A stretch of 64,000 nucleotides of DNA. Origin: Anaspis maculata (lineage: Eukaryota > Arthropoda > Insecta > Coleoptera > Scraptiidae). A model generated the notes under the pieces. The model did no database searches. It saw only the letters and a program-made list of their open reading frames with translations, and was not told the DNA's origin. The position numbers and the translations under genes were made by a program. Positions within the stretch are counted from its first letter, which is position 1, and each line of letters begins with the position of its first letter. Location of the stretch: contig OX421966.1 in assembly GCA_949128115.1 (NCBI GenBank), forward strand, positions 52,449,416 through 52,513,415, in the 5' to 3' direction. This document shows, in pieces, positions 1-8,800 of the stretch.

Positions 1-30
1 TCCAAGTGATATATACTGACGAATACGGTC

Positions 31-44
31 GTCGTGGTAACGAC
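31..44. repeat. Small hairpin, gtcgt / acgac
   Basis: Five-base arms gtcgt (31-35) and acgac (40-44) with loop ggta (ggca in group II), present in almost every unit. Family switches at 11039-11051, 32128-32191 and near 20735 fall at or just after this element. Confidence 0.6.
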
Positions 45-141
45 TTTTGGCGAAATCATCTGAGGTTTACTTAAAATTTATATTTCACGTCAAAGTTCCT
101 CCACGGTCAGGTAGTTTCTACGGATTTAATTTCAGAACTGG

Positions 142-184
142 AAAATAAGTAAAAGAAATTATTTTCATTGAAATTTGAGAATTT
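142..184. other. Run of A/T tracts at about 10-bp spacing
   Basis: A/T tracts centred near 143, 152, 160-163, 173 and 182 (aaaa, aaaa, aaattatttt, aaattt, aattt) are spaced by roughly one helical turn. Such phasing is known to bend DNA. It is conserved in most units, with only small changes such as aagtaagag or aagtgaaag. Confidence 0.4.
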
Positions 185-300
185 CCATGTTTCGTGTGGA
201 CTCAAGAATCAGAAAATGAATGTAATTTGGTTTTTTCGTATTTCCAAAAAGGAGAAATGAATCTTTTAATGTCTTCTGTTTAAATTCAAAATTTTGCTCT

Positions 301-393
301 TGTCGAGCCATGTCGCGTTAGGAGTCCACAGAAATGGTTCGTAACGCGACATAAGGCATAAGTGTCGCACTATGATGGGCTCTTAGCGTGACA
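301..393. other. Alternating half-site cluster, group I form
   Basis: Five related 10-bp motifs lie in this GC-rich part: tgtcgagcca (301, forward, 7 of 10 to the core), tgtcgcgtta (311, forward), taacgcgaca (342, reverse), tgtcgcacta (363, forward) and tagcgtgaca (384, reverse). Start-to-start spacing is 10, 31, 21 and 21 bp, close to 1, 3, 2 and 2 helical turns, so all motifs face the same side. In group I motifs 311 and 342 are perfect mates. The cluster is present in essentially every monomer. A phased protein-binding array or cruciform is the inference; no known binding site is recognised. Confidence 0.7.
311..351. repeat. Perfect 10-bp inverted repeat, group I pairing
   Basis: Arms tgtcgcgtta (311-320) and taacgcgaca (342-351) are exact reverse complements around a 21-base loop. 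The same pair occurs in nearly all group I and group III units. Confidence 0.9.
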
Positions 394-3300
394 CATGAAA
401 GAAAAACTTTTTCAAAATCCAAATTAGGCAACACGGCATTTCCAAGTGATATCTACTGACGAATACGGTCGTCGTGGTAACGACTTTTGGCGAAATCATC
501 TGAGGTTTACTTAAAATTTATATTTCACGTCAAAGTTCCTCCACGGTCAGGTAGTTTCTACGGATTTAATTTCAGAACTGGAAAATAAGTAAAAGAAATT
601 ATTTTCATTGAAATTTGAGAATTTCCATGTTTCGTGTGGACTCAAGAATCAGAAAATGAATGTAATTTGGTTTTTTCGTATTTCCAAAAAGGAGAAATGA
701 ATCTTTTAATGTCTTCTGTTTAAATTCAAAATTTTGCTCTTGTCGAGCCATGTCGCGTTAGGAGTCTACAGAAATGGTTCGTAACGCGACATAAGGCATA
801 AGTGTCGCACTATGATGGGCTCTTAGCGTGACACATGAAAGAAAAACTTTTTCAAAATCCAAATTGGGCAAGATGGCATTTCCAAGTGATATATACTGAC
901 GAATACGATCGTCGTGGTAACGACTTTTGGCGAAATCATCTGAGGTTTACTTAAAATTTATATTTCACGTCAAAGTTCCTCCACGGTCAGGTAGTTTCTA
1001 CGGATTTAATTTCAGAACTGGAAAATAAGTAAAAGAAATTATTTTCATTGAAATTTGAGAATTTCCATGTTTCGTGTGGACTCAAGAATCAGAGAATGAA
1101 TGTAATTTGGTTTTTTCGTATTTCCAAAAAGGAGAAATGAATCTTTTAATGTCTTCTGTTTAAATTCAAAATTTTGCTCTTGTCGAGCCATGTCGCGTTA
1201 GGAGTCCACAGAAATGGTTCGTAACGCGACATAAGGCATAAGTGTCGCACTATGATGGGCTCTTAGCGTGACACATGAAAGAAAAACTTTTTCAAAATCC
1301 AAATTAGGCAACACGGCATTTCCAAGTGATATCTACTGACGAATACGGTCGTCGTGGTAACGACTTTTGGCGAAATCATCTGAGGTTTACTTAAAATTTA
1401 TATTTCACGTCAAAGTTCCTCCACGGTCAGGTAGTTTCTACGGATTTAATTTCAGAACTGGAAAATAAGTAAAAGAAATTATTTTCATTGAAATTTGAGA
1501 ATTTCCATGTTTCGTGTGGACTCAAGAATCAGAAAATGAATGTAATTTGGTTTTTTCGTATTTCCAAAAAGGAGAAATGAATCTTTTAATGTCTTCTGTT
1601 TAAATTCAAAATTTTGCTCTTGTCGAGCCATGTCGCGTTAGGAGTCTACAGAAATGGTTCGTAACGCGACATAAGGCATAAGTGTCGCACTATGATGGGC
1701 TCTTAGCGTGACACATGAAAGAAAAACTTTTTCAAAATCCAAATTGGGCAAGATGGCATTTCCAAGTGATATATACTGACGAATACGATCGTCGTGGTAA
1801 CGACTTTTGGCGAAATCATCTGAGGTTTACTTAAAATTTATATTTCACGTCAAAGTTCCTCCACGGTCAGGTAGTTTCTACGGATTTAATTTCAGAACTG
1901 GAAAATAAGTAAAAGAAATTATTTTCATTGAAATTTGAGAATTTCCATGTTTCGTGTGGACTCAAGAATCAGAAAATGAATGTAATTTGGTTTTTTCGTA
2001 TTTCCAAAAAGGAGAAATGAATCTTTTAATGTCTTATGTTTAAATTCAAAATTTTGCTCTTGTCGAGCCATGTCGCGTTAGGAGTCTACAGAAATGGTTC
2101 GTAACGCGACATAAGGCATAAGTGTCGCACTATGATGGGCTCTTAGCGTGACACATGAAAGAAAAACTTTTTCAAAATCCAAATTGGGCAACATGGCATT
2201 TCCAAGTGATATCTACTGACGAATACGGTCGTCGTGGTAACGACTTTTGGCGAAATCATCTGAGGTTTACTTAAAATTTATATTTCACGTCAAAGTTCCT
2301 CCACGGTCAGGTAGTTTCTACGGATTTAATTTCAGAACTGGAAAATAAGTAAAAGAAATTATTTTCATTGAAATTTGAGAATTTCCATGTTTCGTGTGGA
2401 CTCAAGAATCAGAAAATGAATGTAATTTGGTTTTTTCGTATTTCCAAAAAGGAGAAATGAATCTTTTAATGTCTTCTGTTTAAATTCAAAATTTTGCTCT
2501 TGTCGAGCCATGTCGCGTTAGGAGTCTACAGAAATGGTTCGTAACGCGACATAAGGCATAAGTGTCGCACTATGATGGGCTCTTAGCGTGACACATGAAA
2601 GAAAAACTTTTTCAAAATCCAAATTGGGCAACATGGCATTTCCAAGTGATATCTACTGACGAATACGGTCGTCGTGGTAACGACTTTTGGCGAAATCATC
2701 TGAGGTTTACTTAAAATTTATATTTCACGTCAAAGTTCCTCCACGGTCAGGTAGTTTCTACGGATTTAATTTCAGAACTGGAAAATAAGTAAAAGAAATT
2801 ATTTTCATTGAAATTTGAGAATTTCCATGTTTCGTGTGGACTCAAGAATCAGAAAATGAATGTAATTTGGTTTTTTCGTATTTCCAAAAAGGAGAAATGA
2901 ATCTTTCAATGTCTTCTGTTTAAATTCAAAATTTTGCTCTTGTCGAGCCATGTCGCGTTAGGAGTCTACAGAAATGGTTCGTAACGCGACATAAGGCATA
3001 AGTGTCGCACTATGATGGGCTCTTAGCGTGACACATGAAAGAAAAACTTTTTCAAAATCCAAATTGGGCAACATGGCATTTCCAAGTGATATCTACTGAC
3101 GAATACGGTCGTCGTGGTAACGACTTTTGGCGAAATCATCTGAGGTTCACTTAAAATTTATATTTCACGTCAAAGTTCCTCCACGGTCAGGTAGTTTCTA
3201 CGGATTTAATTTCAGAACTGGAAAATAAGTAAAAGAAATTATTTTCATTGAAATTTGAGAATTTCCATGTTTCGTGTGGACTCAAGAATCAGAAAATGAA

Positions 3301-4400
3301 TGTAATTTGGTTTTTTCGTATTTCCAAAAAGGAGAAATGAATCTTTTAATGTCTTCTGTTTAAATTCAAAATTTTGCTCTTGTCGAGCCATGTCGCGTTA
3401 GGAGTCCACAGAAATGGTTCGTAACGCGACATAAGGCATAAGTGTCGCACTATGATGGGCTCTTAGCGTGACACATGAAAGAAAAACTTTTTCAAAATCC
3501 AAATTAGGCAACACGGCATTTCCAAGTGATATCTACTGACGAATACGGTCGTCGTGGTAACGACTTTTGGCGAAATCATCTGAGGTTTACTTAAAATTTA
3601 TATTTCACGTCAAAGTTCCTCCACGGTCAGGTAGTTTCTACGGATTTAATTTCAGAACTGGAAAATAAGTAAAAGAAATTATTTTCATTGAAATTTGAGA
3701 ATTTCCATGTTTCGTGTAGACTCAAGAATCAGAAAATGAATGTTATTTGGTTATTTCGTATTTCCAAAAAGGAGAAATGAATCTTTTAATGTCTTCTGTT
3801 TAAATTCAAAATTTTGCTCTTGTCGAGCCATGTCGCGTTAGGAGTCTACAGAAATGGTTCGTAACGCGACATAAGGCATAAGTGTCGCACTATGATGGGC
3901 TCTTAGCGTGACACATGAAAGAAAAACTTTTTCAAAATCCAAATTGGGCAACATGGCATTTCCAAGTGATATCTACTGACGAATACGGTCGTCGTGGTAA
4001 CGACTTTTGGCGAAATCATCTGAGGTTTACTTAAAATTTATATTTCACGTCAAAGTTCCTCCACGGTCAGGTAGTTTCTACGGATTTAATTTCAGAACTG
4101 GAAAATAAGTAAAAGAAATTATTTTCATTGAAATTTGAGAATTTCCATGTTTCGTGTAGACTCAAGAATCATAAAATGAATGTTATTTGGTTATTTCGTA
4201 TTTCCAAAAAGGAGAAATGAATCTTTTAATGTCTTCTGTGTAAATTCAAAATTTTGCTCTTGTCGAGCCATGTCGCGTTAGGAGTCTACAGAAATGGTTC
4301 GTAACGCGACATAAGGCATGAGTGTCGCACTATGATGGGCTCTTAGCGTGACACATGAAAGAAAAACTTTTTCAAAATCCAAATTAGGCAACATGGCATT

Positions 4401-4840
4401 TCCAAGTGATATCTACTGACGAATACGGTCGTCGTGGCAACGACTTTTGGCGAAATTATCTGAGGTTTACTTAAAATTTATATTTCACGTCAAAGTTCCT
4501 TCACGGTCAGGTAGTTTCTACGGATTTAATTTCAGAACTGGAAAATAAGTAAGAGAAATTATTTTCATTGAAATTTAGGAATTTCCATGTTTCGTGTAGA
4601 CTCAGGAATCAGAAAATGAATGTAATTTGGTTTTTTCGTATTTCCAAAAAGGAGAAATAAATCTTTTATTGTCTTCTGTTTAAATTCAAAATTTTGCTCT
4701 TGTCGAGCCATGTCGCGTTGGGAGCCTACAGAAATAGTTCTTAGCGCGACATAAGACATAATTGTCGCGCTATGATGGGCTCTTAGCGTGACACATGAAA
4801 GAAAAACTTTTTCAAAATCCAAATTAGGCAACATGGCATT
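4401..4840. repeat. Bridge monomer between group I and group II
   Basis: This unit starts as group I (tccaag, acgaatacgg) but has gtggcaac, cgaaattatc and tcacgg, then aagtaagagaaatt, aatttagga and ggagaaataa, and ends as group II with ttgggagcc. The set aagtaagag plus aatttagga or close to it is seen again at about 14081, 27724, 37405 and 45766. It is either an intermediate stage between the two families or a stable recombinant. The minus-strand 89-codon frame is open here with two private residues (Leu for Ser, Pro for Leu). Confidence 0.75.
4565..4834 (-). other. 89-codon minus-strand open frame, first of 42 copies; probably not a gene
   Basis: The frame runs from ATG (complement of 4832-4834) to TGA and is open in 42 units of group II or chimeric type, with an 86-codon form at 37578-37838. 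It starts MLPNLDFEK and ends near MEILKFQ. I recognise no domain, signal peptide or membrane segment. It contains many charged residues in its second half and resembles no family I know. Group I units carry the same frame but with a TAA from ttaggag, so openness hinges mainly on one G/A difference. Near-identity between copies follows from recent DNA amplification and does not show selection on protein. Three neighbouring variants seen are Ile/Leu/Met/Arg at the same site, Val/Phe from the C-to-A change, and Phe/Tyr from taaattc/tatattc. Confidence 0.2.
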
Positions 4841-4915
4841 TCTAAGTGATATCTACTGACAAATACGGTCGTCGTGGCAACGACTTTTGGCAAAATTATC
4901 TGAGGTTTACTTAAA

Positions 4916-4932
4916 ATTTATATTTCACGTCA
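4916..4932 (-). promoter_or_regulatory. TATA-like element next to a TGACGTGA motif
   Basis: On the minus strand TGACGTGA (4932-4925), a bZIP-type ACGT core, is followed by TATAAAT (4922-4916). The ATG of the 89-codon frame of the preceding unit lies about 80 bases further on (4834-4832). The arrangement recurs in every monomer, so it could drive satellite transcription. A TATA-like word is expected by chance in AT-rich DNA, and no transcript evidence exists here. Confidence 0.25.
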
Positions 4933-5140
4933 AAGTTCCTTCACGGTCAGGTAGTTTCTACGGATTTAATTTCAGAACTGGAAAATAAGTAAAAGAAATT
5001 ATTTTCATTGAAATTTGAGAATTTCCATGTTTCGTGTAGACTCAGGAATCAGAAAATGAATGTAATTTGGTTTTTTCGTATTTCCAAAAAGGAGAAATGA
5101 ATCTTTTATTGTCTTCTGTTTATATTCAAAATTTTGCTCT

Positions 5141-5233
5141 TGTCGAGCCATGTCGCGTTGGGAGCCTACAGAAATAGTTCTTAGCGCGACATAAGACATA
5201 ATTGTCGCGCTATGATGGGCTCTTAGCGTGACA
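5141..5233. other. Alternating half-site cluster, group II form
   Basis: Same layout as at 301-393, with motifs at 5141, 5151 (tgtcgcgttg), 5182 (tagcgcgaca), 5203 (tgtcgcgcta) and 5224 (tagcgtgaca). Here the perfect mates are the second and third full motifs, not the first and second. The group I forms of these motifs differ from it by transitions, two of which fit CpG decay (cgcgc to cgcac; cgcgaca to cgtgaca). Confidence 0.7.
5182..5212. repeat. Perfect 10-bp inverted repeat, group II pairing
   Basis: Arms tagcgcgaca (5182-5191) and tgtcgcgcta (5203-5212) are exact reverse complements with an 11-base spacer, taagacataat. This pairing is only 8 of 10 in group I. Confidence 0.9.
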
Positions 5234-5280
5234 CATGAAAGAAAAACTTTTTCAAAATCCAAATTAGGCAACATGGCATT

Positions 5281-8200
5281 TCTAAGTGATATCTACTGAC
5301 AAATACGGTCGTCGTGGCAACGACTTTTGGCAAAATTATCTGAGGTTTACTTAAAATTTATATTTCACGTCAAAGTTCCTTCACGGTCAGGTAGTTTCTA
5401 CGGATTTAATTTCAGAACTGGAAAATAAGTAAAAGAAATTATTTTCATTGAAATTTGAGAATTTCCATGTTTCGTGTAGACTCAGGAATCAGAAAATGAA
5501 TGTAATTTGGTTTTTTCGTATTTCCAAAAAGGAGAAATGAATCTTTTAATGTCTTCTGTTTATATTCAAAATTTTGCTCTTGTCGAGCCATGTCGCGTTG
5601 GGAGCCTACAGAAATAGTTCTTAGCGCGACATAAGACATAATTGTCGCGCTATGATGGGCTCTTAGCGTGACACATGAAAGAAAAACTTTTTCAAAATCC
5701 AAATTAGGCAACATGGCATTTCTAAGTGATATCTACTGACAAATACGGTCGTCGTGGCAACGACTTTTGGCAAAATTATCTGAGGTTTACTTAAAATTTA
5801 TATTTCACGTCAAAGTTCCTTCACGGTCAGGTAGTTTCTACGGATTTAATTTCAGAACTGGAAAATAAGTAAAAGAAATTATTTTCATTGAAATTTGAGA
5901 ATTTCCATGTTTCGTGTAGACTCAGGAATCAGAAAATGAATGTAATTTGGTTTTTTCGTATTTCCAAAAAGGAGAAATGAATCTTTTATTGTCTTCTGTT
6001 TATATTCAAAATTTTGCTCTTGTCGAGCCATGTCGCGTTGGGAGCCTACAGAAATAGTTCTTAGCGCGACATAAGACATAATTGTCGCGCTATGATGGGC
6101 TCTTAGCGTGACACATGAAAGAAAAACTTTTTCAAAATCCAAATTAGGCAACATGGCATTTCTAAGTGATATCTACTGACAAATACGGTCGTCGTGGCAA
6201 CGACTTTTGGCAAAATTATCTGAGGTTTACTTAAAATTTATATTTCACGTCAAAGTTCCTTCACGGTCAGGTAGTTTCTACGGATTTAATTTCAGAACTG
6301 GAAAATAAGTAAAAGAAATTATTTTCATTGAAATTTGAGAATTTCCATGTTTCGTGTAGACTCAGGAATCAGAAAATGAATGTAATTTGGTTTTTTCGTA
6401 TTTCCAAAAAGGAGAAATGAATCTTTTAATGTCTTCTGTTTATATTCAAAATTTTGCTCTTGTCGAGCCATGTCGCGTTGGGAGCCTACAGAAATAGTTC
6501 TTAGCGCGACATAAGACATAATTGTCGCGCTATGATGGGCTCTTAGCGTGACACATGAAAGAAAAAATTTTTCAAAATCCAAATTAGGCAACATGGCATT
6601 TCTAAGTGATATCTACTGACAAATACGGTCGTCGTGGCAACGACTTTTGGCAAAATTATCTGAGGTTTACTTAAAATTTATATTTCACGTCAAAGTTCCT
6701 TCACGGTCAGGTAGTTTCTACGGATTTAATTTCAGAACTGGAAAATAAGTAAAAGAAATTATTTTCATTGAAATTTGAGAATTTCCATGTTTCGTGTAGA
6801 CTCAGGAATCAGAAAATGAATGTAATTTGGTTTTTTCGTATTTCCAAAAAGGAGAAATGAATCTTTTATTGTCTTCTGTTTATATTCAAAATTTTGCTCT
6901 TGTCGAGCCATGTCGCGTTGGGAGCCTACAGAAATAGTTCTTAGCGCGACATAAGACATAATTGTCGCGCTATGATGGGCTCTTAGCGTGACACATGAAA
7001 GAAAAACTTTTTCAAAATCCAAATTAGGCAACATGGCATTTCTAAGTGATATCTACTGACAAATACGGTCGTCGTGGCAACGACTTTTGGCAAAATTATC
7101 TGAGGTTTACTTAAAATTTATATTTCACGTCAAAGTTCCTTCACGGTCAGGTAGTTTCTACGGATTTAATTTCAGAACTGGAAAATAAGTAAAAGAAATT
7201 ATTTTCATTGAAATTTGAGAATTTCCATGTTTCGTGTAGACTCAGGAATCAGAAAATGAATGTAATTTGGTTTTTTCGTATTTCCAAAAAGGAGAAATGA
7301 ATCTTTTAATGTCTTCTGTTTATATTCAAAATTTTGCTCTTGTCGAGCCATGTCGCGTTGGGAGCCTACAGAAATAGTTCTTAGCGCGACATAAGACATA
7401 ATTGTCGCGCTATGATGGGCTCTTAGCGTGACACATGAAAGAAAAACTTTTTCAAAATCCAAATTAGGCAACATGGCATTTCTAAGTGATATCTACTGAC
7501 AAATACGGTCGTCGTGGCAACGACTTTTGGCAAAATTATCTGAGGTTTACTTAAAATTTATATTTCACGTCAAAGTTCCTTCACGGTCAGGTAGTTTCTA
7601 CGGATTTAATTTCAGAACTGGAAAATAAGTAAAAGAAATTATTTTCATTGAAATTTGAGAATTTCCATGTTTCGTGTAGACTCAGGAATCAGAAAATGAA
7701 TGTAATTTGGTTTTTTCGTATTTCCAAAAAGGAGAAATGAATCTTTTATTGTCTTCTGTTTATATTCAAAATTTTGCTCTTGTCGAGCCATGTCGCGTTG
7801 GGAGCCTACAGAAATAGTTCTTAGCGCGACATAAGACATAATTGTCGCGCTATGATGGGCTCTTAGCGTGACACATGAAAGAAAAACTTTTTCAAAATCC
7901 AAATTAGGCAACATGGCATTTCTAAGTGATATCTACTGACAAATACGGTCGTCGTGGCAACGACTTTTGGCAAAATTATCTGAGGTTTACTTAAAATTTA
8001 TATTTCACGTCAAAGTTCCTTCACGGTCAGGTAGTTTCTACGGATTTAATTTCAGAACTGGAAAATAAGTAAAAGAAATTATTTTCATTGAAATTTGAGA
8101 ATTTCCATGTTTCGTGTAGACTCAGGAATCAGAAAATGAATGTAATTTGGTTTTTTCGTATTTCCAAAAAGGAGAAATGAATCTTTTAATGTCTTCTGTT

Positions 8201-8800
8201 TATATTCAAAATTTTGCTCTTGTCGAGCCATGTCGCGTTGGGAGCCTACAGAAATAGTTCTTAGCGCGACATAAGACATAATTGTCGCGCTATGATGGGC
8301 TCTTAGCGTGACACATGAAAGAAAAAATTTTTCAAAATCCAAATTAGGCAACATGGCATTTCTAAGTGATATCTACTGACAAATACGGTCGTCGTGGCAA
8401 CGACTTTTGGCAAAATTATCTGAGGTTTACTTAAAATTTATATTTCACGTCAAAGTTCCTTCACGGTCAGGTAGTTTCTACGGATTTAATTTCAGAACTG
8501 GAAAATAAGTAAAAGAAATTATTTTCATTGAAATTTGAGAATTTCCATGTTTCGTGTAGACTCAGGAATCAGAAAATGAATGTAATTTGGTTTTTTCGTA
8601 TTTCCAAAAAGGAGAAATGAATCTTTTATTGTCTTCTGTTTATATTCAAAATTTTGCTCTTGTCGAGCCATGTCGCGTTGGGAGCCTACAGAAATAGTTC
8701 TTAGCGCGACATAAGACATAATTGTCGCGCTATGATGGGCTCTTAGCGTGACACATGAAAGAAAAACTTTTTCAAAATCCAAATTAGGCAACATGGCATT
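5281..8800. repeat. 1760-bp tetramer, two tandem copies
   Basis: Copies at 5281-7040 and 7041-8800 each run A, T, A with the C-to-A change, T at the diagnostic sites. I saw no other difference between the copies. The following units (8801-11000) run A, T, A, A, T without the C-to-A change, so the tetramer was duplicated once here. Confidence 0.75.

Larger units (their letters stand above)
1..440. repeat. Representative group I monomer
   Basis: This unit defines the coordinates used for the monomer map. Group I markers are gtggtaac (34-41), cgaaatcatc (51-60), ccacggtcag (101-110), tggactcaag in the middle, ttaggagtc (318-326), taacgcgaca (342-351) and tgtcgcacta (363-372). Composition is uneven: positions 60-300 are strongly AT-rich, while 20-45 and 300-395 carry nearly all CpG dinucleotides. 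This copy and the one at 881 read atatac instead of atctac near the start, so they lack the EcoRV site. The unit end varies between aggcaacacgg, gggcaagatgg and gggcaacatgg, which is useful for tracing copies. Confidence 0.9.
1..1760. repeat. 880-bp dimer, two tandem copies (1-880, 881-1760)
   Basis: The two copies share the alternation of unit starts (atatac then atctac), of the ggagtccaca/ggagtctaca pair, and of unit ends (acacgg then agatgg). They differ at few places, such as gaatacggtc against gaatacgatc and agaaaatg against agagaatg. This is a higher-order repeat of two monomers. A further half-match begins at 1761 before the pattern is lost. Confidence 0.8.
1..4400. repeat. Block A: ten group I monomers
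   Basis: Ten 440-bp units of group I. The first four form two 880-bp dimers: units at 1 and 881 read gatatatac and end in acacgg, while units at 441 and 1321 read gatatctac and end in agatgg. Private variants useful for tracing copies are gtcttatg near 2031, atctttcaat at 2901, gaggttcac near 3143, ttatttggttatttcg near 3743 and 4183, and ataaaatgaa at 4171. The last two units begin to share tagactcaag with the neighbouring families. No coding frame of note survives because ttaggag creates a minus-strand stop. Confidence 0.85.
1472..4840. repeat. 9680-bp tandem duplication, first copy (group I part and bridge)
   Basis: This segment matches 11152-14520 at every diagnostic position I compared, including the bridge monomer. 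Colinearity continues into the following group II units with few changes: a TA insertion in the second copy near 14862 and a missing C-to-A variant at the position matching 8327. The offset is 22 monomers exactly before the insertion and 9682 after it. Confidence 0.85.
4841..5280. repeat. Representative group II monomer
   Basis: Group II differs from group I at a linked set of sites: tctaag at the start, acaaatacgg, gtggcaac, caaaattatc, tcacggtcag, tagactcagg, tatattc, ttgggagcc, tagcgcgaca and tgtcgcgcta. The linkage across the whole monomer shows a true subfamily rather than scattered mutation. The ttgggagcc marker replaces ttaggagtc and removes a stop codon on the minus strand, which is why only group II-type units keep the 89-codon frame. 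Adjacent group II units are almost identical to each other, which implies recent amplification. Confidence 0.9.

Noticed and set aside
190..207. CENP-B box in tttcgtgtagactcagg
   Set aside because: Only the TTCG part agrees; the central A and the CGGG part of the known consensus are not matched in any unit I checked.
281..296. caaaattttg palindrome as a recombination site
   Set aside because: A 10-bp AT palindrome is common in AT-rich DNA and no family switch I located falls on it.
301..400. tRNA or structured ncRNA gene in the hairpin region
   Set aside because: The inverted arms do not fold into a cloverleaf, there are no A and B box matches, and the arms are part of an alternating motif series.
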